From positions 1 through 64,000 of the forward strand of contig NZ_JAHXYI010000001.1 of assembly GCF_019970045.1 (NCBI RefSeq): a stretch of DNA of 64,000 bases. Direction: 5' to 3'. The notes beneath the pieces were generated by a model. The model saw nothing but the letters and a program-made list of their open reading frames with translations, was not told the DNA's origin and did no database searches. Of this stretch, positions 53,428-62,265 are shown piece after piece. Source of the DNA: Chryseobacterium sp. GVT01B (GTDB taxonomy: Bacteria > Bacteroidota > Bacteroidia > Flavobacteriales > Weeksellaceae). Made by a program: the position numbers and the translations under genes. Position 1 is the first letter of the stretch. Every line of letters starts with the position of its first letter.

Positions 53428-54942
53428 ATGGCAACCAAAGCACTTTTCAATACCGTAGTTAACTGGTTCATCCGTCAAAGGATAGATCAGATACAGAATT
53501 TCATGGACCATCCCATTGAGACTCAGAAAGGTATACTCTTTTCTCAGTTGTTTCATGCTGAAGATACGGAATACGGTAAATTATACGGATTCAACTCTAT
53601 ATCAAGTTATCAGGATTTTAAAAACAAAGTTCCGATCGTTACCTACGAAGAAATGGAACCTTATATTGAAAAAGCAAGACAGGGACAAAAGGATGTAAGC
53701 TGGCCCGGGCTCATTAAACATTTTGCCAAATCATCGGGGACTACCAATGCCAAGAGTAAATTCATCCCTATTTCTGCAGAGAGCCTTGAATACTGTCATA
53801 TGAAGGCAGGAAAGGACATGGTATCCATTTACGCCAATAACCATCCCGAAAACCAGCTTTTTAATTATAAAAATTTACGTTTAGGAGGAAGTTCTGAATT
53901 GTATGCTGACTTTAACACAAAATTTGGCGATTTATCCGCTATTTTAATTGATAATCTTCCGTTTTGGGTAGAAATTACCACCACTCCAAGCAAAAAGGTC
54001 TCTTTGATGGGAGAATGGGAAAGCAAACTGAAAGCAATTACCTCTGAAGTAAAAAATGAAGATGTGGGAAGTATCCTTGGGGTACCAAGCTGGATGATGG
54101 TTCTTCTTCAAAAAGTATTAAAGGAAACCAATATCGGAAGTATTTCAGAACTATGGCCGAATCTGGAGGTGTTTTTTCACGGTGGAATCAGTTTCAAGCC
54201 CTACAGGGAGCAATTCAGGCAGATCATCGGAAAAAACATCAATTACTACGAAATTTACAATGCTTCTGAAGGCTTCTTCGGGATACAGGACAGATCAGAC
54301 AGTGACGAAATGCTGCTGATGCTGGATTACGGTATATTTTACGAATTCATTCCTATGGATCAGTTCCATTTTTCGAATCCAAAAGTGGTAAGCCTGGAAG
54401 ATGTGGAAGTAGGAAAAAATTATGCAATGGTTATCACAACCAACGGCGGCTTGTGGAGATATCTGATTGGTGATACTGTTGTCTTTACATCAACAAACCC
54501 ATTCAGAATTAAAATAACAGGAAGAACCAAACATTATATCAATGCTTTTGGTGAAGAGCTGATGATTACCAATGTAGAATCTGCTCTTTCAAAAGCCTGT
54601 GAAGTTACAGGAGCACAAATCACGGATTTCACAGGAGCTCCTGTCTTTATGAAAGGAAACGAAGGAGGTGCACACGAATGGATTTTTGAATTCAGTCAGC
54701 ATCCGGATGATCTGGATAACTTTATTGATGCTTTTGATAAGCATTTAAAGACTATTAATTCTGATTATGAAGCGAAGAGATACAACAATATGACCCTTAA
54801 AAGGCCTATCGTACACATCGCGAAAACCAATCTTTTCTATCACTGGCTGGAAGCTAAAGGAAAACTTGGCGGACAAAATAAAGTGCCAAGATTAAGCAAC
54901 GACAGAGAATATATTGAACCTTTGCTGGAAATGAATAAATAA
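53428..54942 (+). CDS. GH3 auxin-responsive-promoter family adenylating enzyme
   Basis: A 504-residue member of the ANL-like GH3 family. ATP-binding HFAKSSGTTNAKSKFIP near residue 103, NASEGFFG, and TNGGLWRYLIGDTV then KITGRTKHYINAFGEEL (hinge region) match GH3 proteins. Plant GH3s join amino acids to hormone acids; the bacterial substrates are largely unknown. Cytoplasmic. No biosynthetic partner is adjacent, so it cannot be assigned to a pathway. Confidence 0.87.
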   Translation: MATKALFNTVVNWFIRQRIDQIQNFMDHPIETQKGILFSQLFHAEDTEYGKLYGFNSISSYQDFKNKVPIVTYEEMEPYIEKARQGQKDVSWPGLIKHFAKSSGTTNAKSKFIPISAESLEYCHMKAGKDMVSIYANNHPENQLFNYKNLRLGGSSELYADFNTKFGDLSAILIDNLPFWVEITTTPSKKVSLMGEWESKLKAITSEVKNEDVGSILGVPSWMMVLLQKVLKETNIGSISELWPNLEVFFHGGISFKPYREQFRQIIGKNINYYEIYNASEGFFGIQDRSDSDEMLLMLDYGIFYEFIPMDQFHFSNPKVVSLEDVEVGKNYAMVITTNGGLWRYLIGDTVVFTSTNPFRIKITGRTKHYINAFGEELMITNVESALSKACEVTGAQITDFTGAPVFMKGNEGGAHEWIFEFSQHPDDLDNFIDAFDKHLKTINSDYEAKRYNNMTLKRPIVHIAKTNLFYHWLEAKGKLGGQNKVPRLSNDREYIEPLLEMNK

Positions 54943-54974
54943 AGACTTAGAATATCCTTTCTAGTCAATTAATA

Positions 54975-55012
54975 AAAAAGCCGTAACTCAATTAGAATTA
55001 CGGCTTTTTTTT
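54975..55012. terminator. Bidirectional terminator after the GH3 gene
   Basis: AAAAAAGCCGTAA / TTACGGCTTTTTT stem between convergent genes; the minus-strand gene stops at 55011. It contains CCGTAA and TTACGG in the outward order, so it is not the regulatory palindrome of the signalling module. Confidence 0.88.
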
Positions 55013-55454
55013 ATTTACTTAAATCTTCTTTCATTTTTTTCGCAGCTTCCTCTACTTTTGAAGCTCCTTTTTTGGCAACTTCTTTAGCATCCTGTCCTAC
55101 TTCCTTAGCTCCGGTTTTAATATCTTTACCTACTTTATTGGCTTCGGTTTTGATATCCTGTCCGGCTTTGTGAAGATCCTGCTTCGTCTTATCGGCTGTT
55201 GCATCAATTTTATCTTTAGCCTTTTGAGCTGCATCATCAATCTTATTTCCAGCGGCATCTACTTTTGCTTTAACATCTTCTTTTGCATTGTTGATTTTTG
55301 CAGTATCAACAGTGTTTGGCGTTTCTGTAACGGTGGTAGTAGTTGTAGTAACTGACCCATCAGCGTTTTCTACCTGTTCTGTTTTTGTTGTTGATTTTGT
55401 ACATGCTACAGTGAATACTGAGATCACTATTGCGGCAAGAATTTGTTTTTTCAT
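55011..55454 (-). CDS. LEA-like repeat lipoprotein
   Basis: A 147-residue protein: signal peptide with a lipobox-like TVAC (Cys18), a Thr-rich stretch (VTTTTTTVTETPN), then about 95 residues of Lys/Ala/Asp repeats with an 11-residue period (such as KVGKDIKTGAKEVGQDAKEV). This composition is that of group-3 late-embryogenesis-abundant and YtxH-type proteins, amphipathic helices that may protect membranes under stress. No catalytic residues. It lies 28 bp downstream of a second lipoprotein gene on the same strand. Confidence 0.7.
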   Translation of the reverse strand: MKKQILAAIVISVFTVACTKSTTKTEQVENADGSVTTTTTTVTETPNTVDTAKINNAKEDVKAKVDAAGNKIDDAAQKAKDKIDATADKTKQDLHKAGQDIKTEANKVGKDIKTGAKEVGQDAKEVAKKGASKVEEAAKKMKEDLSK

Positions 55455-55482
55455 ATTATATATTTTTTTAATGATATTGGCA

Positions 55483-55794
55483 TTATTGTGTTTTAGAGTC
55501 TGGAGTTGAAGGTGTTTCTGCAGGTTTCTGTTTCTTTTCTGCGTCTGCTTTTAGCTTATTCTCTTCTTCCTGAAGTTTTTTAGCCTGTTTTACAGAATCC
55601 AGATATTGAGGAGAAGACATTCTTATCTTGCGGGCAATATCTACTGAAACAGCACCTGTGGAAAAGGAATCAACAGCAACAGTATCATAATTCATCTTAA
55701 CTTCCTGCTCAGCAGCAAATCCCGGAGTTTCTTTCTTGGAACATGCAGTGAAAAGGATTGTGAAAATAAAAATCGCAGACAGTATATTTTTCAT
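55483..55794 (-). CDS. Small lipoprotein, hypothetical
   Basis: A 103-residue protein with a signal peptide and lipobox FTAC (Cys18), then a short beta-like region (VKMNYDTVAVDSFSTGAVSVDIARKI) and a Lys/Glu/Pro-rich coiled tail (KQAKKLQEEENKLKADAEKK). No family was recognised. It lies 4 bp after the EEP-type gene at 55799 and is probably co-transcribed. Confidence 0.65.
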   Translation of the reverse strand: MKNILSAIFIFTILFTACSKKETPGFAAEQEVKMNYDTVAVDSFSTGAVSVDIARKIRMSSPQYLDSVKQAKKLQEEENKLKADAEKKQKPAETPSTPDSKTQ

Positions 55795-55798
55795 GGAA

Positions 55799-56770
55799 CT
55801 AATTTAGCAGAAATTCTGCAATTACAGGATAGTGATCCGATAATTTCACAGACTGGTCTACTTTATAGCTTAAAGGAATAATGGATTTTGAACTGAAAAT
55901 ATAATCAATTCTCAAAGGCACTTTATAGTCATGAAAACTGCTTGCACTTCCCTTTCCCGCCACCAAAAAGGCATCCTGAAGGTCTTTTCCAAGATTATAA
56001 TATTCATAAGAATTGGGTACAGAATTAAAATCTCCGGCTAAAATAACAGGGTAAGGCGATAAATCTACCATTTTTCTGATTCTTTTCACCTGATCTTCAT
56101 GAGCCTGAAATGTAGGGGTCATATGCGAAAGCAGTTGAGAAACGTTTCCAAAACCTAAGCCGTCAAGCTTCGTAAACATAGACTTATTAAGTCTGAAAGG
56201 TTCAAGATAAACATTAATAATTCTGATTACTTTTCCATTAATATCTATATCAGCATAAAATGAATTTCCTCTTGCTTTCTCATCAATCAGTTCTGCCTGT
56301 CTTACAATTTTATGTTTTGTTTTAAGAATAACTGACGGGTATTTTATAAGGTCTCTTTTTATAGCGCGGTTGGTATCTTTTTCCTGTACAAGAATAATAT
56401 CTGCATCCTGTTCTTTAATGTAATTTTTCACTTTATCCCAACCGTATTCTCCATATTTCACATTAAATGTCAATACTTTAATATCCCGAATTGTTTTCCC
56501 ATTTTCCGTTTTTGGAGAAAAGTTGATCCATCGTCTGATTGGGTTATAGAAAATAAGTGTACCTAATGCAAATGCGATTGCTATTTTTTGTTTCTTAAAA
56601 ATCCAGATCAGTGTAAGAATTATATGCGCCAGTATCAGATAGGGAAAACCAAGTGAGAGAAGATTAAGATTGCCCAAAAGGTTAGGCGGAATCCATGCAT
56701 TCCCTAATGTGCTTAACAGCAACACAGCAATAACGATATGTATAAATAGTAATATCTGATTCGACTTCAT
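55799..56770 (-). CDS. Membrane-anchored endonuclease/exonuclease/phosphatase protein A
   Basis: A 323-residue protein. The N-terminal third has two or three membrane helices (about 7-27, 34-57, 64-80). The catalytic domain has VLTFNVKYG, ILVQEKD (Glu), VILAGDFNSVPNSYEY (Asp/Asn) and LSDHYPVIAEF (Asp/His), the metal-dependent EEP hydrolase set. The active site faces the periplasm, to judge from the anchor. Substrate could be nucleic acid or a phospholipid/sphingomyelin-type ester. A paralogue is encoded just upstream. Confidence 0.85.
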   Translation of the reverse strand: MKSNQILLFIHIVIAVLLLSTLGNAWIPPNLLGNLNLLSLGFPYLILAHIILTLIWIFKKQKIAIAFALGTLIFYNPIRRWINFSPKTENGKTIRDIKVLTFNVKYGEYGWDKVKNYIKEQDADIILVQEKDTNRAIKRDLIKYPSVILKTKHKIVRQAELIDEKARGNSFYADIDINGKVIRIINVYLEPFRLNKSMFTKLDGLGFGNVSQLLSHMTPTFQAHEDQVKRIRKMVDLSPYPVILAGDFNSVPNSYEYYNLGKDLQDAFLVAGKGSASSFHDYKVPLRIDYIFSSKSIIPLSYKVDQSVKLSDHYPVIAEFLLN

Positions 56771-56843
56771 GAAAAAACGGTCTTGGTACGGTTTTCTTTC
56801 AACAAAAATCCTACCAAGCAGACAATTTTAACTCTTTTTATGA

Positions 56844-57833
56844 TTATTTATTCTCCGCGGAAAATTTCACGATGACAGGATAATGATCTGAAATACTTAT
56901 AGAACGGTCAACTTCGTAAGATATTGCCTCTAATGATTTTGAAGAAAAGACATAGTCGATTCTGATTGGAAATTTATAATCGTGAAAACTTGTCGCACTG
57001 CCCTTTCCAGACGTTAAAAATGCATCTTCAAGCCCATCTGATAAATGGTAATATTCGTAAGAATTGGGGACAGAATTAAAGTCTCCGGCAAGGATGACCG
57101 GATAAGGTGAATTTTCAATTACTTTATGAATTAAACTAACCTGTTCCTGATGTTTTTTAAAGGTGGGAATGAGCCTTTTAACAACATCTTTTATTTTTTG
57201 TTCGTTGGTGTCGGTATTTCCGTTAAGTTTCACCATATCTTTTTCGAACCGGAAAGGATTAAGATAAACATCAATGAATCTATATATCCTACCGTTAATT
57301 TCTATGTCAACCTGTAATCCAGGAATTCTTACATTTTCATCTTGCGGATCTATGATCTGCTGCTTAATGATTTTATGCTTTGTTAAAATCGTTAACCCGC
57401 CTCCGGGATTTGCTTTCTGATATCCCTCAAACTGATAATCTTTACCAGCATCTTCTTGTAAAAAAAGAACATCTGCATTCTGAGACTTCAGATAAGGAGC
57501 AATCTCTTTGTTTCCTCTGCCACCAGCTCTGGTATTGAAAGAAACTACTTTTATTTCAGAATTTCCTTTTTTATCAGAGTAGTTAACCCAATGTTTTACA
57601 GGATTAATAAAAGCAAGACCTGCAAACATAAATACAAACGCTCTTTTTTTCCAGCTTAAAACCCAGAAAATTGTCAGAATAATATAAAGGATCATAAGCA
57701 CTGGAAAGCCTAAAGAAAGCAGGTTAAACCACGGAAAAACCTTCGGTGGAACATATGCATTCAATAATGTGCCCAGCAGTAAAAATAGAATCCCAAGATG
57801 CAGAACGAATAGTATGAGTCGGAAAATCTTCAC
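56844..57833 (-). CDS. Membrane-anchored endonuclease/exonuclease/phosphatase protein B
   Basis: A 329-residue tandem paralogue of protein A: same helix layout (YVPPKVFPWFNLLSLGFPVL versus WIPPNLLGNLNLLSLGFPYL) and the same motifs (VVSFNTRAG, FLQEDAG, LAGDFNSVPNSYEYY, ISDHYPVIVKF). The LAGDFNSVPNSYEYY core is identical in both. The mid-domain insert (about 195-225) differs, where substrate choice may lie. It is 10 bp downstream of the rhomboid gene. Confidence 0.85.
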   Translation of the reverse strand: MKIFRLILFVLHLGILFLLLGTLLNAYVPPKVFPWFNLLSLGFPVLMILYIILTIFWVLSWKKRAFVFMFAGLAFINPVKHWVNYSDKKGNSEIKVVSFNTRAGGRGNKEIAPYLKSQNADVLFLQEDAGKDYQFEGYQKANPGGGLTILTKHKIIKQQIIDPQDENVRIPGLQVDIEINGRIYRFIDVYLNPFRFEKDMVKLNGNTDTNEQKIKDVVKRLIPTFKKHQEQVSLIHKVIENSPYPVILAGDFNSVPNSYEYYHLSDGLEDAFLTSGKGSATSFHDYKFPIRIDYVFSSKSLEAISYEVDRSISISDHYPVIVKFSAENK

Positions 57834-57842
57834 AATATTATT

Positions 57843-58571
57843 TTAATTGAAACGGTACAAATGTTTTTTCCAGTTGAGTGCCAATAGCCAACCTACTAAA
57901 GCTCCACCTACGTGAGCAAGGTGAGCTATGCCGCCTCCATTGCCGGAAAGCCCGAGATATACGGAAACAACAACAATAATAGGCAACAGATATTTTACTT
58001 TAATCGGAACCGGAATAAACATGATTCCAATTTTAGAATCAGGATATAACGTTGCAAATGCCGCCACGACACCGAAAATAGCACCGGAAGCACCTACCAT
58101 AGGCGTGGCTACAATACCTTTGAAACTTTCCAGTAATTCTTTTTGCTTAAGAATGGAATCTGTATTCCCAGCAAACTCAACACTGGCACCAGACAAATAT
58201 GCATTTACATTAAATCCAAGCTGCTCCAGCTCACGCGAAAGCTGCTGAACTTCAACAAAATTCCACAAATTAAAAAGGAAAAATGCTCCTAAACCACTAG
58301 CAAAATATAAAATCAGATACTTTTTGTCTCCTAATGTCTGCTCCAGAATGGGCCCAAAACTAAAAAGAGTCATCATATTAAATAAAATATGCATGATACT
58401 TCCGTGCATGAACATATGGGTAATAACCTGCCATGAATGGAAAAAAGGTGAGAACGGATAAAAGCCCGCGAGATAATCAATCATCTGATTACCCATAAAA
58501 TAAGTAACAATAAATACTATAACATTGATAATAATAATATTTCTTGTAATCGGCGGTATATTGTTAAACAT
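57843..58571 (-). CDS. Rhomboid intramembrane serine protease
   Basis: A 242-residue protein with six membrane helices. Catalytic Ser162 in GASGAIFG and His220 in AHVGGALVG form the dyad; the helix-2 HxxxN (His61, Asn65) completes the oxyanion site. An insertion of about 45 residues lies between helices 3 and 4 (106-155). It cleaves membrane-anchored substrates, unknown here. It lies 6 bp downstream of mutL. Confidence 0.92.
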   Translation of the reverse strand: MFNNIPPITRNIIIINVIVFIVTYFMGNQMIDYLAGFYPFSPFFHSWQVITHMFMHGSIMHILFNMMTLFSFGPILEQTLGDKKYLILYFASGLGAFFLFNLWNFVEVQQLSRELEQLGFNVNAYLSGASVEFAGNTDSILKQKELLESFKGIVATPMVGASGAIFGVVAAFATLYPDSKIGIMFIPVPIKVKYLLPIIVVVSVYLGLSGNGGGIAHLAHVGGALVGWLLALNWKKHLYRFN

Positions 58572-58577
58572 AATTTT

Positions 58578-60368
58578 TTAAAATTTGTTTTTAAAATCAT
58601 TAAACGGAACTTCGTAATAGCATCTTTTTCCATCCGGTAAAAATTCCGGGAAGCCTAATGCTGTAAAGTCTTTAATAAGCTGTTCCGCATCTTTTTTATA
58701 AATAAAGTCGAATCTTGACTTCGACTGCATTTTGTTCCATTGATTATGGTAATACTGCAAAAATTCTTCTTCTGTCTTGTATTCCAGGATCTCAAAAAGG
58801 TTTTCCAGGAATTGCATTGCCTGGGTTTCTTTCAGTCCTTCAGGAAGAGAATCTATTCGAAGTACACTTTCATGAGCAATTTTCATGTCAAACCCTAATT
58901 CCGGAAGATATTTTTTGAACGAATTGTATTTTGCCTTCTCAATTTCATTCATATGGTATTCCAGAGAGAAAAGAAGAGCGTGGCTGTTTGTGTTTGATTT
59001 TCTGGTAGATTTATTTCCTTCAGAAACCAATAACCTGTGCATTCTTCCGAGATCCAGCATCAATGTCACATCTCCTTTATTGAAAAGCCAGTAGCCGTTC
59101 GGAAGCCTCATCAGGTCTTCATCAAAATCTTCATCTTCAAATAAATTGATCTTTGAAGGCTCAGCAGTAATATTCTGATGATACATTTCCGTAAGGTTCT
59201 GAATTTCTTCCGGATGTACCACATTTTTTTCTTCAAGGAACGGGTTATAATCTTTATCTACGATAATTTCCGGCATCTTTACAAAGCCACTTCCACCACC
59301 GTTTCCTTTGCTTGGAATGGGTTTATTCATCATTTCATCCAATTCCGGATCTCTGTCGAAATCAAGGCTTGGAGAAACATTATAAATTCCTAAAGATCTT
59401 TTGATGGTTGAGCGCAGTAAAGCAAAAATAAGATGTTCATCTTCAAACTTTACCTCGGTTTTCTGTGGATGAATATTCACATCAATTTTCTCCGGATCAA
59501 GCTCCAGAAAAAGAAAAAATGAAGGTACATATCCCGGCTGAAGCAATCCTTCAAAGGCTTCCTGTACCGCTTTATTGAAGTATGGGCTTCTGAAATACCT
59601 TCCGTTCACAAAAAGAAATTGCTCTCCTCTTGCTTTCTTGGCTCCTTCAGGCTTGGCAACAAACCCATGAAGCTTACACCAGATAATATCTTCTTTAATA
59701 GGAATCAAAAGCGGCTGAAGTTTTCTTCCAAAAACATCTACAATACGCTGCATCTGACTTCCTTTTCTCAACCTGAAAACAGCTTCATCATCATGGAAGA
59801 GGGAAAATTCCAGATTCTCATGAGCTAGTGCAACACGCTGAAATTCATCAATTACGTGTCTGAATTCAATATTATTGTTTTTTAAAAACTTCCTTCTTGC
59901 AGGAACGTTATAGAAAAGATTTTTTACTAAAAAGTTTGATCCGTCTGCTGTCTGAACCGGGTCCTGAAACTGGAAAACTCCTCCTTCAATATAAATGTTG
60001 GTACCGATAGATGTGTCTTTCTGTTTCGTTCTGAGCTCCACCTGAGAAACTGCTGCAATAGATGCCAGCGCTTCACCACGGAAACCTTTTGTAGCGATCT
60101 TAAAGATATCTTCAGTTCCTTTGATTTTGGAGGTGGCATGTCTTTCAAATGCCATACGGGCATCTGTTTCGGACATTCCTTTTCCGTCATCTACCACCTG
60201 AATAAGGTTTTTACCGGCATCTCTGATGATCAGTTCAATTTTCGTTGCATCTGCATCAATAGCATTTTCCAAAAGTTCTTTCACGATGGATGCAGGCCGC
60301 TGCACCACCTCTCCCGCTGCAATTTGGTTGGCTACATGATCCGGTAAAAGCTGAATAATATCTGACAT
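58578..60368 (-). CDS. mutL: DNA mismatch repair protein MutL, endonuclease motif degraded
   Basis: A 596-residue protein. The GHKL ATPase half is intact: ELLENAIDAD, DDGKGM, FRGEALASIAAVS and NGRYFR. The C-terminal half aligns with MutL dimerisation domains, but the nuclease motif DQHAxxE(x)4E seen in MutLs of bacteria lacking MutH is here LDLGRMHRLLVSE (437-450), with the Gln-His-Ala lost. The terminal Cys/His motif is also absent (PDGKRCYYEVP). So it may be a non-nicking MutL. Followed closely by the rhomboid gene. Confidence 0.93.
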   Translation of the reverse strand: MSDIIQLLPDHVANQIAAGEVVQRPASIVKELLENAIDADATKIELIIRDAGKNLIQVVDDGKGMSETDARMAFERHATSKIKGTEDIFKIATKGFRGEALASIAAVSQVELRTKQKDTSIGTNIYIEGGVFQFQDPVQTADGSNFLVKNLFYNVPARRKFLKNNNIEFRHVIDEFQRVALAHENLEFSLFHDDEAVFRLRKGSQMQRIVDVFGRKLQPLLIPIKEDIIWCKLHGFVAKPEGAKKARGEQFLFVNGRYFRSPYFNKAVQEAFEGLLQPGYVPSFFLFLELDPEKIDVNIHPQKTEVKFEDEHLIFALLRSTIKRSLGIYNVSPSLDFDRDPELDEMMNKPIPSKGNGGGSGFVKMPEIIVDKDYNPFLEEKNVVHPEEIQNLTEMYHQNITAEPSKINLFEDEDFDEDLMRLPNGYWLFNKGDVTLMLDLGRMHRLLVSEGNKSTRKSNTNSHALLFSLEYHMNEIEKAKYNSFKKYLPELGFDMKIAHESVLRIDSLPEGLKETQAMQFLENLFEILEYKTEEEFLQYYHNQWNKMQSKSRFDFIYKKDAEQLIKDFTALGFPEFLPDGKRCYYEVPFNDFKNKF

Positions 60369-60682
60369 AAAACGTAAATCAACTTACAAAAATAGTCAAT
60401 GGAAACGGGAATTAAAATACCAAAACTGTGATTTAATATTTAATTATCAACATTTTTGCCTGTTTATCCCCAATCAATTTTTTTAATGTTTGTAATGAAG
60501 GGCGTTAGCAAGTTAATTGCTTCAATCCGAAAATTTTCATTCCAGCGGCCATGAAAAACAGGACAAAAACAAAACATTCAGAGATATTTAAGTTAATTTT
60601 TAAGAAAAATGCCCCTATTCTATAATAAAATAAGGGCACTTACAGCTAGTTTATACAAAAAATTAATAGTGTGTTTTATATT
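60369..60682. other. Gap between mutL and the DUF1275 gene
   Basis: Carries the mutL -7 box (TATTTTTG on the minus strand, 60387-60394) and the terminator of the next gene (60609-60638). Short frames of 24 and 37 codons exist but have no supporting features. Confidence 0.5.
60609..60638 (-). terminator. Terminator of the DUF1275 gene
   Basis: Stem TGCCCcTATT / AATAaGGGCA; on the minus strand TTTTTC follows. It lies 45 bp past the stop at 60683. Confidence 0.75.
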
Positions 60683-61510
60683 TTAATCCTCAAAGACAAG
60701 CTTTCTTTTCTTCTCTCTTTTAGGAATTCCATGGATTTTATCATACAGGTAAGCAAAAAGATTCGGCTTTTTATAAATCCTGCTGTATCTGTACTTTGTA
60801 TTGAAATGACGGATATGGATTTTATAGGCATCATACCCGATTACGATCAACAAACATATACTGATCACATAGAACACCCTGAATTCCAGATAGTAATAGG
60901 TCATTCCTGAGAATACAGCTCCCATTACATAAGCAAGCATAATACTCATCAGAAGTTTTGCTCTGCCAATCAGCTCTCCGTTTTTTCTGTATTTTTTCTG
61001 TGTAAACATAGACACCAGAATTCCTAAGTCGGTGGTTGTCCCGGTAAGGTGGGTTGTTTTCACAGAGAAGTTGGAAATACTTGCGGTAAGACCGTTTTGC
61101 AGTCCGGTAGCGAAAAGCATCAATGCTACTAAATATTCTGTTTCTTCTAATGTTTTCTGGTAATAAAACTGCCCATATACTCCTACAAACAGAAGACATA
61201 TGATTTCCAGCACAATGGGCATAGAATGGGCAAAATATTTACTTTTCTTATTAAAGTTGATTACAATAAAGTTAGACAGGAAGCTTCCGAAGAAGAATAA
61301 AAAGATCCATCCGCCTACCACAGCTACCTGTGTCCAGTTTCCTTTACTTATTTCTGCAGCTAAAATAGCGTAGTGTCCCGTTACATTCGATGTAAAAGAA
61401 AGAAATATCAATAGGGAAGCAATGTTTATAGTACCCGCCGTGAAGGCAGTCAGCGTCCCCAACCTGATATTGTCTCCCAGTGTCCTGCTGTTACTATAAT
61501 TTCTTAACAT
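60683..61510 (-). CDS. DUF1275 (YoaK-type) membrane protein
   Basis: A 275-residue inner-membrane protein with about six helices. The N-terminal GTLTAFTAGTINIASLLIF and the mid-helix GLQNGLTASISN with the following VKTTHLTGTTTDLG are the YoaK/DUF1275 signatures. A cytoplasmic basic tail of about 45 residues (from 230) follows the last helix. The transported or sensed compound is unknown. It may be cotranscribed with the next gene upstream (27-bp gap). Confidence 0.85.
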   Translation of the reverse strand: MLRNYSNSRTLGDNIRLGTLTAFTAGTINIASLLIFLSFTSNVTGHYAILAAEISKGNWTQVAVVGGWIFLFFFGSFLSNFIVINFNKKSKYFAHSMPIVLEIICLLFVGVYGQFYYQKTLEETEYLVALMLFATGLQNGLTASISNFSVKTTHLTGTTTDLGILVSMFTQKKYRKNGELIGRAKLLMSIMLAYVMGAVFSGMTYYYLEFRVFYVISICLLIVIGYDAYKIHIRHFNTKYRYSRIYKKPNLFAYLYDKIHGIPKREKKRKLVFED

Positions 61511-61537
61511 TTTTTTATTTTTTAAATTTGTGTTTAT

Positions 61538-62032
61538 TTAGACCTCTACAAAGATCTCTGCCAGTCTTCCTCTTTCCGGAAGTCTCTCTCTTACTTCAAC
61601 GGTAATTTCATGGGATTGCAGCTCTTTGCATTTTTTGATGTAAGGAATCAGATCAAACTTGCCCTTTCCTTTACTTTTGATAGATGGAGAATAATATGCC
61701 TCTTCAATATTTTCTGCTTTTACATATTGATTGAATGTTCTTTGGAAACTTCCCGTAAAGACATCACAGATGATTTTATTAACCAGATGAGGATATTTAT
61801 TACTGATAATTCCAAAAGCATCACAGAATTCTGCAGGTCTGATTTTATTGAAAACAGATGTTTTGGTAGTGAATAAAAGGTCTCTGATAGAATCTCCGGC
61901 ATCATATCCGGAAGTCAGGAGGATATTATATTGGTTCTGATCTTCTGATGCATCTTTCTCCTTAAGTACTTTTTTCAATATGTTCAATGACTCAAGAGAG
62001 TAATCTGTCGCAATTAAAATTGTTTTAGCCAT
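61538..62032 (-). CDS. Universal-stress-protein-like hypothetical
   Basis: A 164-residue soluble protein. The opening MAKTILIATDYSLESLNILK resembles a USP-type alpha/beta fold, but the ATP-binding Gly-x-x-Gly-(9)-Gly-Ser/Thr loop is absent. The remainder (VFTGSFQRTFNQYVKAENIEEAYYSPS) matches nothing I know. It is 27 bp upstream of the DUF1275 gene on the same strand and may be functionally linked to it. Confidence 0.6.
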   Translation of the reverse strand: MAKTILIATDYSLESLNILKKVLKEKDASEDQNQYNILLTSGYDAGDSIRDLLFTTKTSVFNKIRPAEFCDAFGIISNKYPHLVNKIICDVFTGSFQRTFNQYVKAENIEEAYYSPSIKSKGKGKFDLIPYIKKCKELQSHEITVEVRERLPERGRLAEIFVEV

Positions 62033-62265
62033 GTTCTTTATTATTTTGTATTGTGTTTATCTTTTTTGATGATACAAAACTAGAACGACCAAATTAGAAG
62101 ATCTTTGGAATGGAATTAAAATGTGATTAAAGAGATTAAAATGAGATTAGAAAATTGTTAAGTGGACTTAATATAGGAAAAAATTAAAATCAAAAAAAGG
62201 AGACAAACATCTGTTTTTCAGAATAAAACAAATTAAAAATGAGTAAAAAACTAGAATAGAGATTC

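Noticed and set aside
54975-55012. Third copy of the TTACGG/CCGTAA palindrome
   Set aside because: The half-sites are in the opposite order (CCGTAA first) and form part of a terminator stem.
60490-60625. Short frames of 24 and 37 codons between mutL and the DUF1275 gene
   Set aside because: No promoter or composition support; one overlaps the terminator.
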